Origin: Leptospira ognonensis
Lineage (GTDB): Bacteria > Spirochaetota > Leptospiria > Leptospirales > Leptospiraceae
Reading direction: 5' to 3'
DNA length: 64,000 nucleotides
Assembly: GCF_004770745.1 (NCBI RefSeq)
Contig: NZ_RQGD01000014.1
Location: 62,001-126,000, forward strand
The notes beneath the pieces were generated by a model. The model saw nothing but the letters and a program-made list of their open reading frames with translations. It was not told the origin of the DNA and did no database searches. This document shows, piece by piece, positions 25,724 to 34,316 of this stretch. The position numbers and the translations under genes were made by a program. Position 1 is the stretch's first letter, and every line of letters starts with the position of its first letter.

Positions 25724-26633
25724 TCAATTTTTCCTTCAACTCGTTTGCTAAGTCTTTGAAATTTTTTAATGTGGCATTATCTATCTTTGCTAAATGTGTC
25801 ATCTTTGCCTGAGCTTGAGGGATTGACTCCCTTCTAGCTATCACCGTTTCAAACACAGGAAAATATTTTTTAATTCCTTCAGCTAGTCCCGTTAAAGCTT
25901 TCTGAGATTCATATTGATTTAGTACCGCTCCGAGTAAGGTCAATCTCTGATTCGCCTTTTTCTGAATTTTAAGAATCGTTTCATATAAGTCTTTTATACC
26001 CTGCAAACTAAAAGCGCGCGTCTGAATCGGGACAAGAATATAATCTGCAGCAATTAAAGCATTCTCCAAAATTAGTCCAAGTGAAGGAGGGCAATCTATA
26101 ATTATGTATTCATATTCCGATCGGATTGGCAATAATGATTCCTTAAGGAGTTCAAAATCATCCCTCTCATAAGGTGTTGTCAGATTAGCCAGCTCCAAAC
26201 TTGAAGGCACTATATCAAGATTTGGAAGTACATTTTTGATAATGTCTTTTAAGGGCTTCGATTTTCTGCCTCGATATCCAAGACAATCCATTACAGACGG
26301 TATATCATTCTTAAGAAAGAGTTGCGTAGCATTTGCCTGGGGATCCCAATCTACAAGAAGGACCCTATGCTCAAGAGCTAGTGCTTCGGACAAATAAAGG
26401 CTAATTGTTGTCTTTCCTTCACCACCTTTTTGATTTGAAATTGCTATAACGTGAGAGTCGAAGTATTCGCTTGAATGGACCTCATAGTACTTGTTTAAAA
26501 CACTACCCTTGAATTTCCCTACCTTAAAACCAGGTATTTTAAATTCTTTGGCATGATCCAAAAATGCCTTTAAATCCTGCCTCATTATCCTTGCGGCTTC
26601 TTCAGAAGAATAATCAAGATTGTCTTCAAACAT
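25707..26633 (-). CDS. ParA-family partition ATPase (first system)
   Basis: This 308-residue protein has deviant Walker A KGGEGKTT at about residues 69-76, an A' motif (DWDPQANATQ) and Walker B (IIIDCPPSLG). An extra N-terminal part of about 60 residues (SSEEAARIMRQDLKAFLDH to KVGKFKGSVLNKYY) looks like a winged-helix/HTH, as in plasmid-type Ia ParA proteins that repress their own promoter. The ATG is preceded by AGGGTGA at 26637-26643, a good ribosome site. With parB it forms a plasmid-style partition operon. It shows only distant similarity to the ParA at 51138. Confidence 0.93.
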   Translation of the reverse strand: MFEDNLDYSSEEAARIMRQDLKAFLDHAKEFKIPGFKVGKFKGSVLNKYYEVHSSEYFDSHVIAISNQKGGEGKTTISLYLSEALALEHRVLLVDWDPQANATQLFLKNDIPSVMDCLGYRGRKSKPLKDIIKNVLPNLDIVPSSLELANLTTPYERDDFELLKESLLPIRSEYEYIIIDCPPSLGLILENALIAADYILVPIQTRAFSLQGIKDLYETILKIQKKANQRLTLLGAVLNQYESQKALTGLAEGIKKYFPVFETVIARRESIPQAQAKMTHLAKIDNATLKNFKDLANELKEKLNVEKK

Positions 26634-26694
26634 AGTTCACCCTATATAAAGTCTTTAAGAAGTTCCCATCTGTCAATTTAATTATGTCACATCT

Positions 26695-26714
26695 GGGTGA
26701 AATCATTTCACCCC
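26695..26714. repeat. Candidate parS/operator site of the first parAB (copy 2)
   Basis: GGGTGAAAT, central C, ATTTCACCC form a perfect nine-base-arm palindrome about 62 bases upstream of parA, with an extra C matching copy 1. It overlaps the region where the parA promoter would be, so it may serve both as parS and as an operator for autoregulation. Confidence 0.6.
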
Positions 26715-26755
26715 TAAGCCGAGGATATTGGATTTACACTTATGAGTGTTATAAA

Positions 26756-27802
26756 ATGGTTCCTTTGGTGCACACAAAAAGGTTAATTATTTCAGCATTC
26801 TTTGTTTTATTTTCTGCCCAATCCTTAGTTGCCGAAATTACTTGGGGGTCAAGTATCGAGAGAGGGGGAGGGGAGTTCCTTTTTGAAACAGGCAACCGAT
26901 TCCCCAATCTCTCTGGAATCAGAGGTGGCTCCAGAATTTCCTTTCCTAGAACATTTACGCAGTTTGGTTTATCAGGATTATATTTTAAGGATAAATGGGA
27001 AGCAAGAGTTGCCCTTAAATCAACTGGATGGACACAGAATTCTGGGGAGGCGCGAGATGAGGATTTCGTAATGGGCAATACATCTCAGGAAAATGCGACT
27101 AAAATTGCAACGCGAGAATTTAGCTATTACGACAGTGGAAGCGTCTATTCCGGTACCAGAAATTTTGCAGATGGGAAAGGAAAGTCCTCAATTAGGCAAG
27201 ATCTTATCGAAGGCTTTGGTAGATTTTATTTTCAAACAGGTAGTCCGGATCACTGGTCAAACGGTAGCGGATTCTTTCTTACCTCTGGGTTAAGATACTC
27301 TTATTTTAAATACTTATTTTATGATGTTAATCAATTTGTCGATTCAAGGCCGGTCTTCTATGGACCAATTGGTCTGGGATTATCATATTCGAACAATCTT
27401 TATGAATTATTTTACGGTGTTGGTTATCGACATTCGATAGAAAAATACTATATTGATTTTGCGTTTATGCCATCGATTGGCAGAATTATTTCGCGAGATT
27501 ATCATGTGCAACGATCAATTAATTTTCTTTCCGATAATACAGGCTTCGGTTGGCAATCTACTTTAGAAGGGGGCTATAAACTCTCCGATACTTGGTTAAG
27601 TTATTTAAAAATATCGCATCGGCGTTTCTTTTCCGAAGGAAAGTTTACTGCTAGAGGAGGGCTCACTCAAGAGGATATTATATCAAACTTTTCTGGTGGC
27701 TTTAAGTCTCATATTAATATCAAAGATTTCTCGATCGAACTTGGTTTCCTAAATAAAATTCAATGGGATACAGAAAACGCGACCGAAAACCCTATAAAAT
27801 GA
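26756..27802 (+). CDS. Outer-membrane beta-barrel, probable omptin-like protease
   Basis: The ATG at 26756 gives a signal peptide (MVPLVHTKRLIISAFFVLFSAQSLVA) and a 348-residue protein; an earlier ATG would sit at the parS site and is unlikely. The mature part alternates hydrophobic and polar residues in about ten strands with many Tyr/Phe/Gly. Two loop motifs match the order of omptin catalytic residues: ARDEDF with Asp101/Asp103, and SRDYH with Asp248/His250, equal in spacing to the D-x-D and D-x-H pairs of OmpT. The overall length is near that of omptins. Identity as a functional protease is inference; a plain porin-like barrel is the alternative. Confidence 0.6.
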   Translation: MVPLVHTKRLIISAFFVLFSAQSLVAEITWGSSIERGGGEFLFETGNRFPNLSGIRGGSRISFPRTFTQFGLSGLYFKDKWEARVALKSTGWTQNSGEARDEDFVMGNTSQENATKIATREFSYYDSGSVYSGTRNFADGKGKSSIRQDLIEGFGRFYFQTGSPDHWSNGSGFFLTSGLRYSYFKYLFYDVNQFVDSRPVFYGPIGLGLSYSNNLYELFYGVGYRHSIEKYYIDFAFMPSIGRIISRDYHVQRSINFLSDNTGFGWQSTLEGGYKLSDTWLSYLKISHRRFFSEGKFTARGGLTQEDIISNFSGGFKSHINIKDFSIELGFLNKIQWDTENATENPIK

Positions 27803-28503
27803 AATCAAAAATAGATTATCCAGGCTTAGGTTATCCTTGTGAACTGATCCAAAACAAAGGAAAGAATGTCTCCCTTTCTGTTTATCCGAATAATCGAATT
27901 GTAATTCGATATCCAAAGAGCGTAAGCTTCAAATTTATTTTAGAATTTCTCGAAGAAAGAAAGTCTTGGGTAAAAGAACGCTATAACAAAAATAAAACTC
28001 ACAACCCAAAAAGGACCGAATTTAACGATGGTGAGATTCTCCCTATATTTGGTGTGCACCGTAAAATCTCCTATAGTGTATCAGAAAAGACAAAACTTAC
28101 TGAGAACTTATTTATACTCAATATCAAAGGTCTTAGGTCTGAACAGGGTCGTACAAAACGTGCCTTAAAATTTCTCAAGGAAGAACTTGAAAATAGAAGC
28201 ATCCCCGTGATCGAAAAAAAAATCGCAGAAATCGGAACAAAACGATATTCGTTTACAATCAAATCTATGAGGTCATTATGGGGGAGCTGTAGCCCAAGGA
28301 ATAAGATTACGTTAAATCTTGCTCTGATTTTCTGTCCTGAATTTGTCCTTCGATATGTAATTCTTCACGAAGTTTCTCATACAAAAGAACACAATCATTC
28401 AAAAAAATTCTGGAGTCTTCTCGAATCTCTAGATCCAGACTACGAGATCGCAGAAAAATGGATAAAAACAAATGGTCAAAAAATTCTCTGCTACTTATTT
28501 TAA
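27799..28503 (+). CDS. YgjP-like (M48-type) metallopeptidase
   Basis: The ATG at 27799 overlaps the stop of the barrel gene (ATGA), so the two are coupled. The 234-residue protein ends in the YgjP/DUF45 domain with SMRSLWGSCSPRNKITLNLALI and a zinc motif HEVSHTKEHNHSKKFW, where His-Glu and the following His residues bind zinc. The family is a putative cytosolic metallopeptidase with unknown substrate, common beside type I restriction or phosphatase genes. No export signal is visible. Confidence 0.88.
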   Translation: MKSKIDYPGLGYPCELIQNKGKNVSLSVYPNNRIVIRYPKSVSFKFILEFLEERKSWVKERYNKNKTHNPKRTEFNDGEILPIFGVHRKISYSVSEKTKLTENLFILNIKGLRSEQGRTKRALKFLKEELENRSIPVIEKKIAEIGTKRYSFTIKSMRSLWGSCSPRNKITLNLALIFCPEFVLRYVILHEVSHTKEHNHSKKFWSLLESLDPDYEIAEKWIKTNGQKILCYLF

Positions 28504-28505
28504 AA

Positions 28506-29012
28506 ATGGAAACTAAAAATATATCTCAAATTCGTATACTTTTCGTTTGCCTTGGTAATATCTGCAGATCGCCGATAGCCGAAGCAACTTTCAAACACTT
28601 AGTCAAGACTCAGAACATGTTGCACTTATTTGAAATTGACTCGGCTGGCACTGCCGGCTATCACGTCGGAGAACTTGCAGATCCACGCACTAGGAAGGTC
28701 GCAGAATCCGTTGGGCTGGAACTTGATCATCTCTCGAGACAATTTAAAATGGAAGATTTTGAGAGATTTGATTATATTTTAGCCATGGATAAATCAAATG
28801 CGCAAGGCCTAAGCAATCTAGCAAGGAACCGTGAACAGATCGCTAAGATTAGCTTGTTTCGAGCCTATGAAAAGGAAGCAAGATCTTTAGAGGTTCCCGA
28901 TCCTTACTATGGTGATACGGCTGCATTTATAAAAGTACAATCGATTGTAGAGCACGCATCAAAGTCCTTTTTAAACTTTTTAATAAAGAAACATGGACTA
29001 GCCTATAAGTAA
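28506..29012 (+). CDS. Low-molecular-weight protein tyrosine phosphatase
   Basis: The ATG at 28506 is preferred; a frame start at 28458 would overlap the peptidase gene. The 168-residue protein has the phosphatase loop VCLGNICRSP (CX5R with the catalytic Cys and Arg) close to the N-terminus and the catalytic Asp in VPDPYYGD near the C-terminus. LMW-PTPs dephosphorylate tyrosine, often on exopolysaccharide regulators, or arginine. It is the third gene of the barrel-peptidase-phosphatase run. Confidence 0.92.
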   Translation: METKNISQIRILFVCLGNICRSPIAEATFKHLVKTQNMLHLFEIDSAGTAGYHVGELADPRTRKVAESVGLELDHLSRQFKMEDFERFDYILAMDKSNAQGLSNLARNREQIAKISLFRAYEKEARSLEVPDPYYGDTAAFIKVQSIVEHASKSFLNFLIKKHGLAYK

Positions 29013-29029
29013 GGCATTTGATCTTTTTG

Positions 29030-29275
29030 CTAATTTGTTCTTAATTGATATCTACTGTTTTTGGCTTCGGATTTGCATTTGCGATCAACTAATTCTGTAT
29101 TGATGACATACACTCTACCTGAATCTGAACTATCTACATTTGGTGCAAATCTTTCGAGTATGGGAATCATATAGCGATAGGAACGCTCTTTTTGTTTTGA
29201 ACATTCCTCTAGTAAATGCTGCTCATTAGAGAGCATGCATGCATTTAGAAACAAAAGCAAGATAACCGCTTTCAT
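29030..29275 (-). CDS. Small lipoprotein, 81 aa
   Basis: This short protein has a clear lipoprotein signal (MKAVILLLFLNAC, lipobox LNAC with Cys13). The mature part is acidic to basic mixed with four further Cys or charged pairs (LLEECSKQKERSYRY). I do not recognise the family. It follows the 141-residue exported protein by one base and is likely co-transcribed. Likely anchored on the inner or outer membrane facing the periplasm. Confidence 0.6.
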   Translation of the reverse strand: MKAVILLLFLNACMLSNEQHLLEECSKQKERSYRYMIPILERFAPNVDSSDSGRVYVINTELVDRKCKSEAKNSRYQLRTN

Positions 29276-29276
29276 A

Positions 29277-29702
29277 TTAATTTGATTTGATCATTTCCCT
29301 CAACTCAGCAAATAACGTTCGTTCGCCTTCGCCAAGCTCTTCAAGCTGTTTCTCTGCTTCATCTAAATCGGCTGTAGCTTTTTTTAATTGAGCAGATTTA
29401 TATTCTGGTTTATGTGTAACTTTTAAGGCGATTTCACCCTTATAGCCTGTATCTCCAAGGGCCTCTCTTACTGTCGCGTTTGCCTTCAAGAGCAATACTT
29501 TAGATCTAGCGAGATCACCATCAGATTTTTTAAAAATTCTCAAAGCCTCTTCATAAAACGAAATTTTCTTTCTGTATATATCGGTTTTCAATGCTTTCGC
29601 TGTACAATCGGAAAAGGAGTTACACAACTTTGATAAGGTACCTTCCGACGAAAGGGAGTGGAAAGCTAAAATGATTAAGGTTAGATGAATCGAATACTTC
29701 AT
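29277..29702 (-). CDS. Exported hypothetical protein, 141 aa
   Basis: An N-terminal signal sequence (MKYSIHLTLIILAFHSLSSEG) is followed by a mostly helical mature protein. The helices are amphipathic and contain Ala, Lys and Glu runs (KATADLDEAEKQLEELGEGERTLFAELREMI), resembling a coiled-coil hairpin. Two Cys occur near the mature start. No known family was recognised. It is transcribed leftward with the small lipoprotein gene, divergent from the hydrolase gene. Confidence 0.65.
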   Translation of the reverse strand: MKYSIHLTLIILAFHSLSSEGTLSKLCNSFSDCTAKALKTDIYRKKISFYEEALRIFKKSDGDLARSKVLLLKANATVREALGDTGYKGEIALKVTHKPEYKSAQLKKATADLDEAEKQLEELGEGERTLFAELREMIKSN

Positions 29703-29767
29703 CTCATGATTATAATTGATAGTCCCGATACTTCAATCTTTTTTATTTGTTTTACTTTCACGCCTTT

Positions 29768-29787
29768 CATAAAGTAATAACTTTATG
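29768..29787. promoter_or_regulatory. Inverted repeat over the hydrolase start codon
   Basis: CATAAAGT and ACTTTATG are separated by AATA, and the second arm includes the ATG at 29785. No Shine-Dalgarno is seen. A hairpin here would hide the start codon, or the site may bind a repressor. Confidence 0.35.
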
Positions 29788-30627
29788 CAACAGATTAGTA
29801 TCCAATCCAAGTTCCATACAATTGAAGGATTAGAGTGGGGGAATCCTCAGGGACCTGTTATCCTCGCGTTTCATGGCTGGCTGGACAATGCCAATTCTTT
29901 TGAACCGCTTGCACATTTTTTCCCGGATTACCGCTTTATCGCGCTAGATCTCCCAGGCCACGGGAAATCTAGCCATAAAGCTGAAGGGACCATATATCAT
30001 TTTGCAGAATATACCGTCGAGATCATATCCATTGCGAAAGCTCTCGATTTAAAGAATTTCATATTACTTGGGCATTCAATGGGCGCCGCCATATCTACAT
30101 TAGTTGCAGGAACAGGTTTGCTTGAAATAGATAAATTAATTTTAATAGAGGCCTTAGGCCCCATATCAAGTCCTCCAAGCAAAGCGCCTGAAATTCTAAA
30201 GGATGCAATAACTCAAATTTTACATCCGAGAGGTAAAAAGGAAACCTACTTCCCTGATTGGGAATCCGCCATTGCTGTCCGGATGAGAGCGGGAGACATG
30301 AGTAGACAGTCTGTTGAAAAAATTATGGAACGTGGTCTTGAGAAAGGGCCAAAAGGATTAAAACCCAGGCGTGACTTAAGATTGCATTACAATTCACTTT
30401 TCCGCCTAACGGAAGAGCAAGTAACCTCATTTTGTGAAAATATAAATTGCCCTACCCTACTCATCTTGGGTGACAAATCTATGTACCCCATTGCAAGTAT
30501 TTACGAAAATAGAAAGAAAGCGGTAAAAAATCTAAAGGAAATTACGCTAAGTGGCGGCCACCATTTACATCTAGACTTTCCAGAATTGATCGCAGAAAAT
30601 ATCCTCAATTTTTTACAGAAATCATAG
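29785..30627 (+). CDS. Alpha/beta-hydrolase
   Basis: This 280-residue hydrolase has the strand HGWLDNANSF (oxyanion region), LDLPGHGKSS, the nucleophile elbow GHSMGAA (Ser near residue 96), an acidic residue in LGDKS and a C-terminal His in SGGHHLHLD. The layout matches serine-hydrolase-like/MEST-type proteins, with no lid clearly assignable. The substrate is unknown. It opens the rightward operon that continues through the bat genes to htpG, with 23 bases to the next gene. Confidence 0.9.
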   Translation: MQQISIQSKFHTIEGLEWGNPQGPVILAFHGWLDNANSFEPLAHFFPDYRFIALDLPGHGKSSHKAEGTIYHFAEYTVEIISIAKALDLKNFILLGHSMGAAISTLVAGTGLLEIDKLILIEALGPISSPPSKAPEILKDAITQILHPRGKKETYFPDWESAIAVRMRAGDMSRQSVEKIMERGLEKGPKGLKPRRDLRLHYNSLFRLTEEQVTSFCENINCPTLLILGDKSMYPIASIYENRKKAVKNLKEITLSGGHHLHLDFPELIAENILNFLQKS

Positions 30628-30650
30628 ATCATTATTTATTGGGAATTTAA

Positions 30651-31193
30651 ATGGACATTACAAAACTCACACCTTCCAAACATGGATCAGAAATTCATCA
30701 CAATACTTGTTTTGGATGCGGAAAAGAAAACCCTCTCGGCCTTGGGGCAGATTTTACATTCGATGACGAGAGTGGCGAGGTACGATTTATTTATAATTTT
30801 CGAAAATTTTATAATGGTGCGCCCACCTTTGTGCATGGTGGGATTCTTTCCACGCTGCTCGATGAATCTATGGGTGATCTATGTTTTCACCTTGGATTTA
30901 TCGTAATGACAGACACAATGAGTTTCAAATTTCATAAAGCGACTCCCGTTGAGAAAGATTTACTAGTCCGGGCATGGCCTGTCCGAAGAGCAAAGAGAAA
31001 GGTATTCCTAGAATGCGAGCTCTCCTCTACTGACGGATCCATTTTGTATGTGAAAGGGGAGGGGGTATTTCACATTTTGCCTCCTCGATTTTTCTCTGAG
31101 AAACTGACTGGAGAAAAAAACTCGGTTGCGTTTGATCTCCTGTCAGTGAATAAATTGAATCGTGCACATTTATTTGATAGGATAAGCTCATGA
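30651..31193 (+). CDS. PaaI/hotdog-fold thioesterase
   Basis: This 180-residue hotdog-fold protein has CFGCGKENPLGLGADF at the start (a Cys-rich leader common in such thioesterases), then TFVHGGILSTLLDESMGDLCF with the central helix that includes the catalytic acidic residue, and TDTMSFKFHKATPVEKDLLVRAW. It hydrolyses acyl-CoA thioesters, substrate unknown. It overlaps the next gene by four bases (ATGA). Its location in front of the MoxR-bat genes is unusual. Confidence 0.88.
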   Translation: MDITKLTPSKHGSEIHHNTCFGCGKENPLGLGADFTFDDESGEVRFIYNFRKFYNGAPTFVHGGILSTLLDESMGDLCFHLGFIVMTDTMSFKFHKATPVEKDLLVRAWPVRRAKRKVFLECELSSTDGSILYVKGEGVFHILPPRFFSEKLTGEKNSVAFDLLSVNKLNRAHLFDRISS

Positions 31194-32512
31194 AATATTT
31201 AGTTCTCATTTTTTTAGCCGCTGGCTTAACGTTTTGTTCCTCAACCTCTAACAAAGACGGTGGTGAGGGCACTGAAGAATTTGAATTGATTTCCAAAAAT
31301 GGAAAATGGATCCGAATCGAAAGATTTAAAAATTCTGGCGGGGTTAGAGCCAAAGGCGAAGTCAAAGCAGAATGTGGAGGTGTAAAATGTACGGAAGAAC
31401 AAGTTTCGAAATTTGCCCCACCGAAGATTAAATCTCTAGTGAAACACGGAACCTGGGAAGAATTTCTTCAGTTTGAACAAGAAGGCTCCACTGCCGAGAA
31501 TCCTAAATATCGATCTGTACTTGATTCCACTGGCGAATACCAGGATGGCAAAAAAGTGGGCACTTGGAAAAAACCGGATCCGGAAAACCCAGCCAAGACA
31601 ATCGGTGAGGTGCCTTGGGTTGATGGAAAAAAAGAGGGCATTGCACGTAGTTATGACAAAGCAGGCGTTATCACAAGTGAAACGGAATACCATGATGATA
31701 AGAAAAATGGCGCCTATTGGAAAAAAAATAGCAAAGGCGAATGGCTTGAAAAAGGAAATCATAAGGACAATGAAGAGGACGGCCCTTGGACTTACCATTT
31801 TACTGGAAGCGACGGCAATGGCATAAAAACGTCTGTTAGTTTCCTAAACGGTAAGAAACATGGTTTGGAAACGAATTACTATAAAGACGGGAAAATTGAA
31901 TCTCAAGGAAATTATGTGAATGGCTCAAGAAATGGCCAATGGAAGATGTACGGTAACAAGGAAAATATCTTAGCGGAAGGAAGCTATTCCTTAAAAGCTG
32001 GAGTCGCTGAAGATGCCGAAATCAAATACGAGCGTTCTGGTATCTGGAAAGAGTATTATCCAGACGGAAAATTATTTGGCACAGGCCCAAGAAAACATAC
32101 ACGAACAGGCGCCTGGAAGTTCTTTTATAATAATGGTCAAGTGGGATACGACGGAATTATGGCAAATGAAAGCATGTTCGAAACTGCTAAAATTTACGAT
32201 AAGGAAGGCAAAATTCTTGGCGATGGGAAACTATTCTTTTCCTTGGTTAAAATTAACGAGGAAACGAACGATCTAAAATTAAATTATAAACCTTCGATTC
32301 CGTTCACATATTTTTATCCTTCTGGTAAAAAGCGAATCGTAATTAGATCTTCGGATGATGCCACAGAATATTCAGAAGAGGGGAAAGAATTTGGAAAGGG
32401 ACCTGTTGACCAATCTGGCAAAAAAAATGGCTGCTGGTTGGTTAATGGTAAAAAAGAATACTATATGTTAGACTCTCCAAAACCAAAACTAACACCAACA
32501 CAATGCCAATAA
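31190..32512 (+). CDS. MORN-repeat lipoprotein
   Basis: This 440-residue protein begins with a lipoprotein signal (MKYLVLIFLAAGLTFC). The mature part has at least six YwqK/MORN-type repeats, each with the pattern of G-x-W-x-x-Y-x-x-G-K/Q (for instance GKKHGLETNYYKDGKIESQ, GSRNGQWKMYGNKEN, SGIWKEYYPDGKLFG, TGAWKFFYNNGQVGYDG). Such repeats form beta hairpins and mediate protein or lipid contacts. It probably lies in the periplasmic side of a membrane. It overlaps the MoxR gene by ten bases in the operon. Confidence 0.88.
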   Translation: MKYLVLIFLAAGLTFCSSTSNKDGGEGTEEFELISKNGKWIRIERFKNSGGVRAKGEVKAECGGVKCTEEQVSKFAPPKIKSLVKHGTWEEFLQFEQEGSTAENPKYRSVLDSTGEYQDGKKVGTWKKPDPENPAKTIGEVPWVDGKKEGIARSYDKAGVITSETEYHDDKKNGAYWKKNSKGEWLEKGNHKDNEEDGPWTYHFTGSDGNGIKTSVSFLNGKKHGLETNYYKDGKIESQGNYVNGSRNGQWKMYGNKENILAEGSYSLKAGVAEDAEIKYERSGIWKEYYPDGKLFGTGPRKHTRTGAWKFFYNNGQVGYDGIMANESMFETAKIYDKEGKILGDGKLFFSLVKINEETNDLKLNYKPSIPFTYFYPSGKKRIVIRSSDDATEYSEEGKEFGKGPVDQSGKKNGCWLVNGKKEYYMLDSPKPKLTPTQCQ

Positions 32513-33483
32513 GTGAATCAACTTTAAAAGAAATCAATCAAACATTAACGAATTTAAAAGTTGAGCTATCCCAGGAAATTTCTGGGATGAGCTCCGTCAT
32601 TGATCCCATCATCATTGCCCTGATTGCCAGAGGGCACGTTCTTTTAGAAGGGATGCCAGGTCTTGCCAAAACGCTGTTAGCAAAGAGTTTAGCAAATTGT
32701 ATCGATGTAAAATTTAGTAGGGTTCAGTTTACTCCTGATCTACTGCCTGCGGACCTTACTGGCACAAACATTTTCAATCCTAAATCTGTATCCTTCGAGA
32801 TCAAAAAAGGTCCCATCTTTACAAATATACTGCTTGCCGACGAGATCAATAGGGCACCTGCAAAAGTACAATCCGCTTTACTGCAATGTATGGAAGAGAA
32901 ACAAGTCACGATTGCGGAAACAACTTTCGATTTGGAATTTCCATTTTTCGTAATCGCGACTCAAAACCCGATTGACCAGGACGGAACCTATCCACTTCCT
33001 GAAGCGCAATTAGATAGATTCCTATTTAAGGTATCCGTGGATTACCCGTCCGAAGATGAAGAATTAAAAATTTTAAATTTGCATGGTAACTTACAGCTCA
33101 AACCAAAAAAGAGCAGAAAGGTACTCGCACCAAAAGACTTAAACAAATTATCTGAGACAGCAGATGAAATTTTTATCGATGTGAAACTGGAACAGTACAT
33201 CGTTAGATTGATTAGAAACACGAGACCAGATTCAATCAAAGATTCTGATCTAAAACAATATATCAAACATGGTGCAAGCCCGAGAGCAAGTCTTGCCCTA
33301 CTTAAGATTGCAAAGATCAATGCATTAACAGAAGGAAGAGATTTTGTCATACCAGAAGATATCATCAAATATTTTTCTGCCACTGTCAATCATCGCATTC
33401 ATCTATCCTTGGATGCCATCACGGAAGACGTATCAGTTGAGTCATTGATCAAAAGAGTATTAACTAGTACAGAAGTCCCGTAG
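32503..33483 (+). CDS. MoxR-family AAA+ ATPase
   Basis: This 326-residue ATPase has Walker A EGMPGLAKTLLAKSLA (near residue 46), Walker B FTNILLADEINRAPAKVQSALLQCMEE, sensor I IATQNPIDQDGTYPLPEAQLDRF and the C-terminal lid with GASPRASLALLKIAK. MoxR proteins act with DUF58 and von Willebrand A proteins as chaperone-like machines that mature or repair partner complexes. It is coupled to the MORN gene by overlap and precedes DUF58 by eight bases. Confidence 0.95.
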   Translation: MPISESTLKEINQTLTNLKVELSQEISGMSSVIDPIIIALIARGHVLLEGMPGLAKTLLAKSLANCIDVKFSRVQFTPDLLPADLTGTNIFNPKSVSFEIKKGPIFTNILLADEINRAPAKVQSALLQCMEEKQVTIAETTFDLEFPFFVIATQNPIDQDGTYPLPEAQLDRFLFKVSVDYPSEDEELKILNLHGNLQLKPKKSRKVLAPKDLNKLSETADEIFIDVKLEQYIVRLIRNTRPDSIKDSDLKQYIKHGASPRASLALLKIAKINALTEGRDFVIPEDIIKYFSATVNHRIHLSLDAITEDVSVESLIKRVLTSTEVP

Positions 33484-33491
33484 TTTAACAT

Positions 33492-34316
33492 ATGCTAGAA
33501 CCAGATCTTAAGCGGTTATTAAATATTCTAAAATGGGAAACCAAAAGGAAATTTAAGTCCCTCGGATCTGGAGGATTAACACCATCTAATCGGGGCAGGG
33601 GAATCGAATTTAAGGAAGTTAGACTTTATAATTATGGAGATGATACCAGATACATTGACTGGAACGTAACGTCCAGGACTGGCGAAGTTTACGTAAAAGA
33701 ATATTATTCCGAGCAGGATGTACCTGTCATCATCGCCATCGATTGTTCTCGTTCGATGTCCGAGTCAAAACAAAAATCAGCGTTTCAACTTGCCTTCTTC
33801 CTAACACTCTTTCATATAAAGCTTGGAAATAAGGTGAGGATGAGTTTATTTTCAGAGATCGCCTACCATTCGGGAAGAATTCTTTCTCGCGAAAACGATG
33901 CTTATTTTGAATTTAAACATCTTTCCGATAAGTTTAGATCAATTCAAAAAGGTATTACAAATTACAAGAAAACGTTAGAATATTTAAGTAAAATCTCTCC
34001 CAAATTTACAATCTGCTACTGGTTATCCGATTTCTGTTACTTTGATGGCTTTAAAGAATTACAGACTCAATTAAATAAATGGGAAAATTACGGTATATGG
34101 ATAGAAGAGGAAATTGCCGAGAGGGAGTTGCCTTTTTGGTTTCGAATCTTCGAACTGGCAGATTCAGAATCAAACTCGGCTCTCACAAGAAAAGACAGAT
34201 TGCATGTAGATTTAAACAATTTTAATTCTACATTCAGATTCAATAAAATAACCATTCGTCCAGAGAAGCGCTTAAGCTCACAATTATTAGCACTCTTTCA
34301 ACGGGAACGCCGCTAG
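33492..34316 (+). CDS. DUF58-domain protein
   Basis: This 274-residue protein has the DUF58 core (GRGIEFKEVRLYNYGDDTRYIDWNVTSRTGEVYVKEYYSEQD) followed by a partial von Willebrand A fold with MIDAS-like IDCSRSMSES. DUF58 proteins regularly follow moxR and precede bat genes. They are thought to bind the MoxR ring and the VWA partners. It is soluble and cytoplasmic. It overlaps the next gene by one base. Confidence 0.92.
   Translation: MLEPDLKRLLNILKWETKRKFKSLGSGGLTPSNRGRGIEFKEVRLYNYGDDTRYIDWNVTSRTGEVYVKEYYSEQDVPVIIAIDCSRSMSESKQKSAFQLAFFLTLFHIKLGNKVRMSLFSEIAYHSGRILSRENDAYFEFKHLSDKFRSIQKGITNYKKTLEYLSKISPKFTICYWLSDFCYFDGFKELQTQLNKWENYGIWIEEEIAERELPFWFRIFELADSESNSALTRKDRLHVDLNNFNSTFRFNKITIRPEKRLSSQLLALFQRERR

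Noticed and set aside
29431..29439. Half copy (ATTTCACCC) of the first-system palindrome
   Set aside because: Only one arm is present inside a coding region; expected by chance.
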